A stretch of DNA of 64,000 bases from Bufo bufo (taxonomy: Eukaryota; Chordata; Amphibia; Anura; Bufonidae), in contig NC_053392.1 of assembly GCF_905171765.1 (NCBI RefSeq), forward strand, positions 502,926,556 to 502,990,555. Direction: 5' to 3'. The notes beneath the pieces were generated by a model. That model was not told the origin of the DNA. It did no database searches and was given only the letters and a program-made list of their open reading frames with translations. The translations under genes were made by a program, and so were the position numbers. Positions 31,569 through 41,995 of the stretch are shown piece after piece. Position 1 is the first letter of the stretch; each line of letters opens with the position of its first letter.

Positions 31569-33902
31569 TCAAATAAAGCACGTATAGCTCTTTTGCTCAT
31601 TGAGGCCGTTGGGGTATAGTGTCTTCAGATAAAAAATCCACCTTGCCTCGCATTGGAGGATTCTCCTATCCCAATCTCCACCTCGCAAAGGTGGCCTCAC
31701 TTTTTCGATTCCCATAAAAGAAAGGCACCTTGGGTCCCCGCCGTGCTCAGTACGTACATGGCGTGAGACCACGGTATCCCCGCTATTATGGGCATCATTT
31801 ATATGCTCTCCAATTCTTCGTCTCAGCTCCCTTTTTGTTTTGCCCACATATTCCTTGTTACAGGAACATGTGATTTTATAGACAACCCCCATAGTTTTAC
31901 AGTTTATCAGATCCCTGATAACGTATGTTTTTCCTGTGTTGCAGCTCCTAAAAATTTTTTCGCACTGCATGTACTTGCAAGCTATGCACCCCCCACATCT
32001 GTAGTTACCATGAACACCTTTTTCCAGCCAGGTTTTTAGCGCCGGTTTAGGAGAGAAATGACTATTCACCGTCCAGTCTCGTACACTCCTTCCCCTCCTA
32101 TATGTTATACTTGGGTGTTCTTTTATGGTGGTACAGAGGTCAGGGTCCATCCTGAGTACATGCCAGTGTTTGGCAATTATTTCTCTTATGCCTGCGGAGG
32201 CTTCATTAAATGTACTGATTAAACGTGTCTTCTGGATCCCTGTTGGGGACACGTTCTCAGTGTTGCTCGTCTTGTTAGGGGAAAGAAGGGAGCTACGGGA
32301 GCGAGCTTTTGCGGCCTTATAGGCTGGTGTTAATGTGCCAATGGGATAACCCCGGTCCATGAAGCGTTTTTTGAGATCTGTTGCCTGCCTCTGGAATTCC
32401 ACCTCCCTAGAACAATTTCTCCTTATTCTCAGGTATTGACCCCGAGGAATTCCACTCCTGAGGGGGAAAGGGTGGCAACTGTCCCACCTCAGGAGGGAAT
32501 TCGTCGTGGTAGGTTTACGGAAGATTGTAGTTTCCAGGTAACCATCCTGGTCTTTGGTAATAAGGATATCAAGGAATGGTAACCGCTTCTCGTCACACTC
32601 TGACGTGAAACGTAAGCCAATCTGATTATTGTTCAGACTTGCTGCCCGGTCCGAAAAAGACTTACGGCCACCTTTCCAGACCACCAGCACGTCATCTATA
32701 TAACGTGCCCATATCTGGACATTTCGGACCTCACATACTGTCTCATCACGGAAAATCAATGTGTCCTCCCACCAGCCCAGGAGCAAATTTGCATACGATG
32801 GGGCACATGAACACCCCATCGCGGTGCCCCTGAGCTGGTGGTATAACCTGCCGTTAAAAAGGAAATAGTTTCTGCATAGTACAAACTCCAATAATTGAAG
32901 GACAAAACTGTTATGTGTCATAAATTGACATCCACGCGTGCTCAAATAATGTGCCACTGCGTGTAGGCCCCATTTATGCGGGATGGATGAATATAGGGCC
33001 TCCACATCGATACTCCCCAATATACACCCATCCTCGAGATGTATCTCTTCTAGTTGTTTCAAAGGGTCTCCTGTGACCCTAACGTATGAGAGAAGTGATT
33101 ACACAAATGGTGATAGAATTTTGTCTATGTAGATTCCTACATTTTGACTCAGGCTGTTTATTCCCGAAACTATTGGGCGACCTTTGAGTGGGTCACACCC
33201 TTTATGCACTTTCGGCAGACAATAAAATGTCGCTATCTGCGGGTGCTGTGGGAACAAAAATTCATATTCAGTTGGACTAATTAATTTGTTGTTTTTTGTT
33301 GTATCCAATATACTCTTGAGTTCACGTTTGTATTTGGTCGTGGGATCTCCATCTAAAATCTCATAACAGTCACGTGGGGCCAGAAGTTTTTCACACATTA
33401 TTTTATAACTGTCTGTATCCATTATGACGGTATTTCCCCCCTTGTCAGAGGGCTTAACAGTTATGTTCCTATTTTCAGCCAAACTTTCTAATGCCCGTGA
33501 TTCTTCCTGTGTACAATTTTGAGGGGATAGATGTAAGCGTGTGGACTCGAGTTCAGTACTCACTAAATTTAAGAAGACATCAATACAGTTTGTGTCAGTA
33601 GTGGGTGCCATCCTGGTGCTCTTGTTTTTCAGTGGTGTAAATGGCCCCTCTCCCAATGATGTTTCTAAAGGAGTCGCCAGACTCTGTAAGAGTCGTACAT
33701 CCGCCACCATATTAGTCGGGACCCCAAGTTCCAAGCTCTGTTTCTTTTCTATGTTACGGAAATGTTTAAACCACCTTAATTTTCTAACAAATAAGTTAAG
33801 ATCAACTATTGTCCTAAAGAGGTTGAACCTAGGTGTTGGTACAAACGAGAGCCCTTTTTCCAAAATACTATTTTCAGATTCAGTCAGAGGGTAGGAAGAC
33901 AA
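31569..33902 (-). pseudogene. Penelope-like RT and GIY-YIG nuclease, one internal stop
   Basis: The polyprotein copies element RNA and cuts the target. In order on minus: an N-terminal part (LEKGLSFVPTPRFNLFRTIV), the RT fingers (VKPSDKGGNTVIM, FYCLPKVHKG, GRPIVSGINS), the palm with SIDVEALYSSIPH and GTAMGCSCAPSYANLLLGW, the catalytic YIDDVLVVW, then a Cys-rich stretch (CGGCIACKYMQC) and the nuclease (GVVYKITCSCNKEYVGKT, RRRIGEH). The frame is continuous over about 777 codons except a TAA at 33099-33101, next to the SYVR motif. A single point change thus separates it from an open frame. YIDD and a GIY-YIG domain with an upstream CCHC-like knuckle are typical of the Penelope group. Confidence 0.9.
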
Positions 33903-33907
33903 GTTAA

Positions 33908-34327
33908 TTATTTTTGGGCCTGTGTTGCCAACGGTTGTTGCTGTGACCGGTTTCTGAGGGGGTAGGACAAATTCTGGTCTAAAAAACCTTGATTATATTT
34001 ATTATGAGAGTTACCTTTATAATTTCTCCTCCCACGTCCCCTCCCCTTGGTCACATTCCTTCTGCTGCCTGGCTGTTCTCTGTCAGACTCAGATGGATCA
34101 GTTTCCGTTGAAGACGGATCAGTGTCCCTTTCTATCCTCCCTTTCTCATTTAAAAGAATATAAGCTTTATTTTCTTTAAAATCGGACAAATCACGTGTAA
34201 ATTTCTTATGCTTTCTTTCTTTTAAATGGTATTGGAATTTTTCCAAGGCTGTCTGAAGCTGTTTTTCTTTTATTCCAAAGTCAGTTTCTTGTGCAAATGT
34301 CTGGGTGACCTCTGGGTGAATAGTCAT
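33908..34327 (-). pseudogene. N-terminal region of the Penelope-like protein, out of frame
   Basis: An open frame of 139 codons, basic and polar, with QTALEKFQYHLKERKHKKF and a Gly/Arg-rich patch (TKGRGRGRRNYKG). It ends at a TAA six bases above the next Met and in another frame, so either a frameshift or a separate ORF1. The start Met lies at the junction with the inverted copy, so the original N terminus may be lost. Confidence 0.6.
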
Positions 34328-34805
34328 TTCTCTCCTAAACCAGCGCTAAAAACCTGGCTGGAAAAAGGTGTTCATGGTAACTACAGATGTGGGGGGTGCA
34401 TAGCCTGCAAGTACATGCAGTGCGGAAAATCATTTAGGAGCTTCAACACAGGAAAAACATACGTTATCAGGGATCTGATAAACTGTAAAACTATGGGGGT
34501 TGTCTATAAAATCACATGTTCCTGTAACAAGGAATATGTGGGCAAAACAAAAAGGGAGCTGAGACGAAGAATTGGAGAGCATATAAATGATGTCCATAAT
34601 AGCAGGGATACAGTGGTCTCACGCCATGTACGTACTGAGCACGGCGGGGACCCAAGGTGCCTTTCTTTTATGGGAATCGAAAAAGTGAGGCCACCTTTGC
34701 GAGGTGGAGATTAGGATAGGAGAATCCTCCAATGCGAGGCAAGGTGGATTTTTTATCTGAAGACACTATACCCCAACGGCCTCAATGAGCAACAGAGCTA
34801 TACGT
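34315..34805 (+). pseudogene. Inverted second copy of the GIY-YIG end
   Basis: Plus-strand repeat of the last part of the polyprotein: SHFSPKPALKTWLEKG, CGGCIACKYMQC, YKITCSCNKEYVGKT, RRRIGEHINDVHN. A TAG replaces a Trp codon near 34713. No RT domain is included. Confidence 0.88.
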
Positions 34806-35690
34806 GCTTTATTTGAATATCTGACTGGCACGATGGTCACAATAACTAGGACCGGTCCTATATCTGACTGCAGGCCCTAACCGTAAGATCCAATACGTGC
34901 AGGAATTTGTCCTCTACGGACCTGATAGATGATCTCATTGTTAAAGTTAAAATATCCCCAATTGTAGAATAATGTAGAAATTTTTCTTTTTTGCCTCACG
35001 TATACCTAATGACAAAAATGACATTAATCTGCAATTCTATTCTGGTACACAAATGGACCTGTGTGTCCAGTATATTCTCCTCACAAGTATCGTATGGCCA
35101 AGTGCATGTAGAAACAAGTATGGATGGAAACTTGCTAAAGAAATCCACCCTTGAATGATTGTATTCCTTAAAATTACCGTCCGGCATCAGAGACGGCTGA
35201 TCAGCGTGGAGTGCCTGCGCGTCGTCCGGTTGCTGGGCGACGGATGATGCTCAGACACATTCACATGGAACTTCCGGCAGCCCGAGTGATCATGTGACAT
35301 CGACTTCCGGTGGAGTGGAGCGCATGGAAATAGCGTGCGTTCCATGTGCGTTTCACCGGAGGTGGGTGGAGCAGGAGGGCGGAAACAGCTGGAAGCGCTG
35401 ATTTTAAAAGGTTAGGTGGCTGAATGGGCTGTGTTCTCACACTGCCAGCATTTAGCAGTGAGGTGAGGCGAGGGTATTATTGGGGACACTTCTCCATACC
35501 CCGACAGGGACGTGTACCACTGACCGTCCACACCATTTTGTATTCGCAAGAAACTCTCTACTGAAAAAGTAAGTTTGAGACTACATACCTAATGCTGTCT
35601 GAGTGTATATCTAAATAGGCACATTTTAGTGACCACGCTAGGCATATTTCTTTTTGTGTATTTTCTGTAGAAACCTTCTGATTTCAATGA

Positions 35691-35738
35691 GCCCCTGATG
35701 AGCTCCATTTTTATGGAACGAAACATGGCATGTAGGGC
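35691..35738 (+). ncRNA. Hammerhead ribozyme fold in the inverted arm
   Basis: Same fold on plus: stem I GCCC/GGGC (35691-35694, 35735-35738), CTGATGA 35695-35701, stem II 35702-35708 with 35713-35719, GAAA 35720-35723, stem III 35723-35726 with 35730-35733, predicted cleavage after A35734. The 48 bases match the minus copy exactly by eye. Confidence 0.8.
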
Positions 35739-36149
35739 CACACAGTAAGGGACCTCTAGGGAATAGGCCCCATTTAGGGACAGGTTCCGTATGGGGTCAC
35801 CCCTGTCGGGGCGGGTGCTCCGTGTCGTTGAGGCAGGTCTATGTGGATAGCCCCTGACCATCCATATAGGGAGGGCTCTAGACCAGGGCATTATAGGAGT
35901 TTCCAGATTGCCATATCAACCTAACAACTGGACACTGGTGCCTGTGACCACACTGGAGCATTGTCACCACCCACCAACCCTGACCGTGTACCTACAGGAC
36001 GGGGTAAGACCCACCCAGTATTATCTTACCGTGGTATTATATGGTGGCAAAATAAGTGTTTATATGTATGTATGTATGTCTAATTTGTCCTTGTCTCACT
36101 GCTACCACCAACGTTTTTAAAGTGAAATTACAGTAAAAGTTAAATTTTA

Positions 36150-36345
36150 TACATCCACAGATGCCCCCACAACAGTGCCATCCACATATGCCCCCATAAC
36201 AGTGCCATCCACAGATGCCCCCATAACAGTGCCATCCACAGATGCCCCCATAACAGTGCCATCCACAGATGCCCCCATAACAGTGCCATCCACAGATGCC
36301 CCCATGACAGTGCCATCCACAGATCCCCCATAATAGTGTTATCCA
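36150..36345. repeat. 27-bp minisatellite, right part
   Basis: About seven units of the same 27-bp motif. The long minus-strand open frame with repeated LWMALLWGH is only the repeat being translated. Confidence 0.85.
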
Positions 36346-36478
36346 CGGACCACCATTAGTTCAATACCCACCAAAAGCACACCTTTTGGTTCAAAATATT
36401 TTTTTCTTATTTTCCTCCTCAAAAACCTAGGTGCGTCTTATGGGCTGGTGCATCTTATAGGGCGAAAAATACGGGTAA

Positions 36479-38060
36479 GTTGCTGATCAAGCAATACATT
36501 GGCAGACAGTTCTGTCGCTGCAAGTTAGTGAGGGTATTCCTTACCACATAAGAATGGCTGAAATGTGAGAACAGTCTCCTGGACATTACCAGCACCCTGT
36601 GCAAGCCAGTGTTCTTTTTCAAAAATAATTGCACAACTAGGTTTTTCAAGTGTGCCATGTATTATTTTCCCCAAATGCTGCACAGCTACCTTGCCCAGTT
36701 GGAGTTCGCAGGGAGAAAGCCAGTGGGATGTTTGCTGCTTGATGCACGTTAGCAAGTGATCGGCTGTGTGGCTGCACTCGTCCAGGCTGATCAGCTCTAA
36801 CATCGCAAGGCAAAACTTCCCTATACAAATATAATAGGAGGGAGGGGGAATGGAATTGATGCTTCAATTGAGGAGGGGAGGATGTCCATGGAGGAGGTGA
36901 AGGACGAGGATAAGCACTTGGTGTGATAGGACAAGGCAGAGATGGCTTTTTGGGAGAAATAATGCCGGCTAGGTATCTACCAGCGAGGCTGGGGGCACGC
37001 CATCAGCTCCTAAAGGCAGTAGAATTCACTAAGTGATACAGCTGAGACTGCACCACCAATAACTTGGCCAAGTGGGAGTTAAGCTTGTACACCAGCTAAT
37101 TGCTCGCATGTAGTTATTTCTTGGCCACATATTCTGTTATCGATGGCTAAAGATGGAACTCTCCTGGCACTGTGGAGAAAAACTGCCAGACGGGAGATAC
37201 TCATACAGAGGTAGTGGCAGCCAAGCTGCACTTAGGTCAGGCACATTTTGAACCTGTGGTCACAGTATCAGTATCACCAGTTCTTGAGCTAATATAGAAG
37301 CAGATCTCTCCCTGGCAGTTCTTTGGAAGGTTCTGACCATACATTGCCTCTGCTCTTTATTGATGCCGCTGCCACAACCCTCCTTCTCTGATGTTACCTC
37401 TTCCTCAGCACCTTGATCAGGCTTCCAGGTCCTGTCCAACATACAATCATTGTCATAGTCCTCACCCTCTCCACCGCTTTTATTAGACTGTCTTATATCA
37501 TTGTGGTCTCCTTCGGATTCCCTGTTCTGTATTTTCCCCGAGTGCGTCTGTCGCTAGAATTGCCACTACCACCACCAACACAGCTATGCATGGGGCCTCC
37601 CCTCCCCCTGAACCTCTCCTCATGGCAGTCCTTACTTGCTGTTCTCAAACAACTTATTAACAGGGATACTCTTCTGACCATCTTCCATAGCATGTGGTGG
37701 GGTGTTTTTTTTAAGACAGAGAATATGCAACTGCAAAACTTCTCTGGGGTTGCAAAGAGGAGAAGCAGAAGGAATGCTGTGATCCCTGGCTCCTGTTTTA
37801 GAATCAGAGGTGACCTCCACATCATCTGGCTGTAACTAAGAGGAGGATGCTATTCAGTCCACAATCTCATCCTCTTTGTCCTTAATGATTACATTGTGCA
37901 TTTCGTAAACCAGTGAGAACTGTGGCGTGCTACTACTGGCCGGATGGCTGGTGCTGCTACTGCTCCTACCTACATTCTGAATCTGGGAGGTGCTGGGAGC
38001 AAGGCAATTACAACCTGTGTAAGGCGCCCAGGTATTAGAGGGGGCATGATAGGGTTTGGA
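36479..38060 (-). pseudogene. N-terminal half of the decayed hAT transposase
   Basis: On minus from about 38060: a Ser/Thr-rich spacer (TSQIQNVGRSSSSTSHPASS), a poorly kept region near 37690-37830 that may be the finger, then HLKNLVVQLFLKKNTGLHRVL, SRRLFSHFSHSYVVRNTL and LQRQNCLPMYCLISN, which match the hAT order LVVQRF, HF-RS, QR-N-LP, LI. It stops at the TIR element. Several stops and frame changes. Confidence 0.6.
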
Positions 38061-38223
38061 TAACCCCTTTAATAACACGGACAGATATAATGCACTGAAG
38101 AAAATGCAGCAGCTGCCTTTGCATCAGAATGCTATTGGAGCGTTGTGCTGGCAATAAGCTTATAGAAAATTGCTGCCTCTGTAGAACTGCTAGGTGAATT
38201 GCAGCAGCATACAGCAAACAACT

Positions 38224-38630
38224 TTAAAGGGGTTGTCCAAGTTATATTTATTGATGACCTATCCTCAGGTTAGGTCATCAATATCAGATCGGTGGGGGTC
38301 CAACACCCGGCACCCCTGCCGATCAGCTGTTTGAAGAGGAGGCACGTGCCGTGCCAGCGCTGCCTCCTCTTCACTGTTTACCTTCTCGCCGTTGCATCTG
38401 CAGTGGTGAGCAGGTGTAATTACACCCAAGCCGTCCATTGAAAGGAATGGGACGGCTTGGGTGTAATTACACCTGCTCACCGCTGCAGATGCAACGACAA
38501 AAAGGTAAACAGTGAAGAGGAGGCAGCTCTGGCACGGCACGTGGCTCCTCTTCAAACAGCTGATCGGTGGGGGTGCCGGGTGTTGGTGGGTGTTGGTCAT
38601 CAATAAATATAACTTGGACAACCCCTTTAA
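38224..38630. mobile_element. TTAA-target palindromic MITE
   Basis: The ends are TTAAAGGGGTTGTCCAAGTT and its complement AACTTGGACAACCCCTTTAA. It is a near-complete palindrome, with gggcttgggtgtaattacacc at the centre. A related, more diverged pair is 51098-51471. Open frames here are palindrome artefacts. Confidence 0.8.
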
Positions 38631-39086
38631 GCACAGTGAACTTTCCCTCAGCTTTCCCTGAAGAAATTCCCTAAAATCTACACAATTACAATATATTTGT
38701 ATTCTTTCTCTATATTGTCCCTTATCACACCACAGTAGTTTTTTGCTCTGTATACCATGAAATCTTTTTTTTGGGACACATTTCATACACACTCCGCCCT
38801 AGTCAGCGGCTGAACACAGTATAGTGCTTTTGGTGGTTCAACACAGGCATCTCCCTGACCACTGCCAGTCAGGGCAAGCCCTCCCCCCACTTCCTCCCAG
38901 TATCATGTGATCCTCCATCTTTACCTCACCCCTCACGGTTTTCCAAGCCAACAAATCGTGCGGGGCGAGTTTTTATGCAATTCGTCCGAAACAAATAAGA
39001 AATTCTATTGATTTGTTTCGTGGATGATTTTTTTGTAAAATGGGTAACAAAGCCAATAAGTTTAGAATCAATTTGTTCATCTTTAG

Positions 39087-39901
39087 TTAGAACCATAAAA
39101 CCTTTTACCTGTGACATAATCAGACACTGCTACACATAGTAGAGAGGAGGCAAGGGGTGAAGGACTCAATTGGCAGAGCCTCATTAGATATCAGTCGGGG
39201 TTGTACAAGTTATTTTTCTGTTCTTTGTATGTTTCTAACTAATCAAATGTAAGGGGTTTACAATTCACTTGCTTCATCTGTAGTTGCTCCTTTCTCAGAT
39301 TTCACTGAGGGTAACATGACCTGAGATTTCAGCTTCCTTCCCTGCTTTGTTGATGTTTCATGCACAAGTCTGAAGAGCATGTCTGTGTCTGAGAGGTCAC
39401 TGTGCCTGCCACGCCCCCCTGCACTGCTGTCTGCCCTGTGTCTCCCTCTCACTGGAGTCTTCGGGAAAGATTAACCCCTTCTGCAGCACACACTCAACAC
39501 TCAGGGCTGGAGGCTTTGCTGAGAAGCTGCAGGCGGTGAAGAGATAAATGCCTGGCACAGGATCTGCGATCTTCATCCTGCAGACACAGAGCTGACAGAC
39601 TGGAGGCGTTTTGCAGAGAATTTCACAAGAACAGGGAGGCAGAAGATCCTGTGTGTATCACCAGTGTCATTGTACAACATGCTGCTGAATCTCCCAGCAG
39701 TCAGACATGTCACTCAGAGCAGCACTTTTATTCCCTCCCTTTGCAGAGCAGGGGGAGGGGCACAAATATTCATGAGGAAAACCTCAGAGATTGATGTTAT
39801 TGCAGGTTAACAAAGGGCCAGGAGGGCCAGGGAAATGAGGAAATAGAATTTTTTTTGCATAAAACTTGCTAAGCTTATGTATATATTGCTGACCATCAGA
39901 T
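39087..39901. other. Intron sequence, unassigned
   Basis: GC-balanced text with a cacaaatattcatgagg segment near 39758. It reads like an old dispersed repeat but I cannot name it, and no exon signals were found. Confidence 0.4.
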
Positions 39902-39904
39902 TAA

Positions 39905-40212
39905 GGGTCCATTCACACATCCGCAAAATGGGTCCGCATCCGTTCCGAAATTTTGCGGAACGGGTGCAGACCCATTCATTTTCAATGGGGCCGGAATGTG
40001 TTGTCCGCATTTGCAGATCCGCACTTCCGCTTCCGTGCTTCCGTTTCCGCAAAAAAATAGAACATGTCCTATTCTTGTCCGCAATTGTGGACAAGATTAG
40101 GCATTTTCTATTATAGTGCCGGCGATGTGCAGTCCTCAAATTGCGGACTGCACATCGCCGGTGTCCGTGTTTTGCGGATCCGCAGAACACTTACGGACGT
40201 GTGAATGGACCC
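39905..40212. mobile_element. CGG/CCG-rich foldback MITE (copy 8)
   Basis: The ends are GGGTCCATTCACACATCCGC and ACGTGTGAATGGACCC. Flanking TTA/TAA triplets are present (39901-39904, 40213-40215). The inside pairs ccgcaaaa and ttgcgga words. Same terminal type as 1933-2259 and 28784-28869. Confidence 0.72.
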
Positions 40213-40251
40213 TTAAAGTGCTGCATTTTTTTCATAACTCAGACAACCTCT

Positions 40252-40956
40252 TTAAAGGGACACTGACAGGCCCGATAAACAAATTTAGTTATTCCTATGC
40301 AGTCATAGGTCTAATAAAGTGTATTACAATCATATAAGTGTACCTCCTGTCCGCATTTTAAACGATGTAAAAACAACTTTATAATCATCTGTCAATCACC
40401 TTCCTTTATGCCCAAGGGGCGGTTTTTCCACATCTCTTTATGCCCAAGGGGCGTTTTTACTCCTACCTTTGTGCCCAGCCGCGCCTCAACTGTCGCTTCC
40501 TAGCGCCGCCCAGCTCAGTATTATTCACTGGCTGGGCGGCTTTTACAGTCCCGATCCTCCCGAGCCGACGCAGGTGCAGCAGGAGACGCAGGCATTGAAT
40601 AAGGGACGCAGGCGCACTGTGAGTGAGGGTGCCGGGCAAGTTATCCGGCGCACGCGTGCGTTGAACTCACTTGTACCTTCTGCGCATGCGCCGGATAACT
40701 TGCCACCCTCACTCACAGTGCGCCTGCGTCCCTTATTCAATGCCTGCGTCTCCTGCTGCACCTGCGTCGGCTTGGGAGGATCGTGGACTGTAAAAGCCGC
40801 CCAGCCAGTGAATAATACTAGGAAGCGACAGTTGTTTTTACATCGTTTAAAATGCGTACAGGGGGTACACTTATGTGATTGTAATACACTTTATTAGACC
40901 TATGACTGCATAGGAATAACTAAATATGTTTATTGGGCCTGTCAGTGTCCCTTTAA
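40252..40956. mobile_element. TTAA-target palindromic MITE next to MAL exon 3
   Basis: The ends are TTAAAGGGACACTGACAGGC and GCCTGTCAGTGTCCCTTTAA. The arms are complementary for about 330 bp, meeting near 40665 (tgaactcacttgtaccttctgcg). It ends only 50 bp from the MAL exon 3 donor site, on the intronic side. Mirror-image open frames on the two strands come from the palindrome. Confidence 0.82.
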
Positions 40957-41006
40957 GCTAACTCTGTTGGTAATTCTATTTAACCATAGAAAATAGACAT
41001 ACTTAC

Positions 41007-41135
41007 CACTGCTGCAATGTTCTCTTGATAAAACCTGGTGGTGAACACTTCATTTTTTGCAACAATTGTTGCAACGGCCTGGATCACCGATGCACTGAGG
41101 TACATCAAAGAAGCAGCATAATGATAAAAGGCATC
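41007..41135 (-). CDS. mal: Penultimate coding exon of the same MAL-type gene
   Basis: This is a 129-bp exon of 43 codons in phase 0 at both ends. On the minus strand a T-rich tract ends in ttacag just before 41135, and the exon ends CAGTG at 41007 followed by the donor GTAAGT (41001-41006). The peptide starts DAFYHYAASLMYLSASV and ends RFYQENIAAV. Human MAL has DAAYH, LFYLSASV and YHENIAAV at the same places. It covers the third transmembrane helix and the following loop of the MARVEL domain. The exon sits between two TTAA-type MITEs (40252-40956 and 41647-41995). The intron to the last exon runs from 41006 down to 4885, about 36.1 kb, and is nearly all transposons. Exon 2, expected to carry the QGW-type helix 2, was looked for on the minus strand up to 64000 and not seen. 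Confidence 0.87.
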
Positions 41136-41646
41136 CTGTAAGGAAAAAAAAAATAAAGTTTGAAAAGGAAAGAAAGCTTTTATGACAATTCCTTTACATT
41201 GCACAACATTTTATATACACTAGCTTTGCCATTTGGTAAATACTCCCAAAATAATGCTGATTGAGTTTAAATGAGTTTTCCAAGACTTACCGTACAAACT
41301 GATGACTTGATGACTTATTGACTTATCCTCTGGATAGGTCATCAGTATCTGTTCGTTAGGGTCCAACACCTGGGACTGCCACCAGTCAGCTGTTTGAGAA
41401 GGCACCGGTGCTCGCGGTTGTGCCGTAGCCTTCTCTTAGCTTTCCCTAGGCCATGTGATGTCACATTCATCGGTCACATGACCTAGGTGCAGCTCAGCCC
41501 CATTGAAGTTAATGGGGCTGAGCTGTAATACCAAGCTCCCTCATTCCACTGTAAATCACTGTATCCCTTCACATAATATATTTATATCTGGCTGCCTGCA
41601 GCCACCACTAGGGGGATCTCAGTGCATTAGAATTTATACAGTTACT
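41136..41646. other. Intron next to MAL exon 3 with an old MITE remnant
   Basis: 41136-41160 is the polypyrimidine tract of exon 3 on minus. 41260-41550 resembles 51098-51471 (ataggtcatcagtatctg, cagctgtttgagaaggca, cagctcagccccattgaa) but lacks clear TTAA ends. Confidence 0.5.
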
Positions 41647-41995
41647 TTAAAGGGAACCTGTCTTCTGGATTTTGTTTATAGAGCTCAGGACATGGGCTGC
41701 TAAATGGCCGCTAGTACATCCGCAATACCCAGTCCCCATAGCTCTGTGTGCTTTTATTGTGTAAAAACACTGATTTGATACATATGCAAATTAACCTGAG
41801 ATGAGTCCTATCCCTGACTCATCTCACGTACAGGACTCATCTCAGGTTAATTTGCATATGGAACAAATAAAAAAAATTTACACAATAAAAGCACACAGAG
41901 CTATGGGGACTGGGTATTGCGGATGTGCTAGCGACCATCTAGCAACCCATGTCCCCAGCTCAATACATCAAATCCCGGTGACAGGTTCCCTTTAA
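41647..41995. mobile_element. TTAA-target palindromic MITE sharing its right TTAA
   Basis: The ends are TTAAAGGGAACCTGTC and GACAGGTTCCCTTTAA. Inner arms pair (ggggactgggtattgcggat and its complement). The right TTAA (41992-41995) is also the left TTAA of the next element. Confidence 0.82.

Larger units (their letters stand above)
30142..36149 (-). mobile_element. Penelope-like retroelement in palindromic arrangement
   Basis: The minus-strand body encodes reverse transcriptase plus a GIY-YIG nuclease (31569-34327). Its 3' part (about 30241-32070) is present again in inverse at about 34315-36149, 1.83 kb per arm, so the 5' end carries an inverted, 5'-truncated second copy. Penelope-like elements are known for such tandem or inverted partial copies (pseudo-LTRs). 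About 100 bp at 30142-30240 is single-copy. Each arm holds a hammerhead fold. The element sits in a 27-bp minisatellite, so any target duplication is masked. Confidence 0.85.
29363..36478. mobile_element. TIR element with CCGTATTTTTCGCCCTATAAGA ends (superfamily unknown)
   Basis: The left end is TTACCGTATTTTTCGCCC; the right end on minus is TTACCCGTATTTTTCGCCC, both going on with TATAAGA. A direct GTTG repeat flanks it (29359-29362, 36479-36482). Joining the flanks restores an open frame in the host hAT relic (LISN then SLKIG). Inside are an inner foldback at about 29512-29935 (centred near 29715), a 27-bp minisatellite and a Penelope-like element that splits the minisatellite. Without the last the element is about 1.1 kb and has no transposase. 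I do not assign a superfamily. Confidence 0.7.
26249..39085 (-). mobile_element. Old hAT element, heavily interrupted
   Basis: The left end is TAGAGATGAGCAAAATTTG; the right end on minus is TAAAGATGAACAAATTGATT. Between them lie two pieces of one hAT transposase relic in the same orientation (28880-29362, 36479-38060). The flanks gttttacc and gttagaacc are only loosely alike, so the target duplication is uncertain. Inserted inside are a Penelope-type palindrome (26296-27953), a small MITE (28784-28869), a TIR element (29363-36478) with a Penelope-like element in it, and a TTAA MITE (38224-38630). Confidence 0.5.

Noticed and set aside
31198..35187. Identical 63-codon frames on opposite strands at 31198-31389 and 34996-35187
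   Set aside because: Both are in the non-coding tails of the inverted Penelope-like arms.
36140..36346. Minus-strand frame with repeated LWMALLWGH
   Set aside because: Translation of the 27-bp minisatellite, with no start context or conservation beyond the repeat.
39258..39452. 64-codon minus frame as a possible host exon
   Set aside because: No splice signals at sensible places and no family resemblance; surrounding sequence looks like old repeat.
40469..40897. 142-codon plus frame and its mirror on minus
   Set aside because: Both lie in the arms of a palindromic TTAA MITE.
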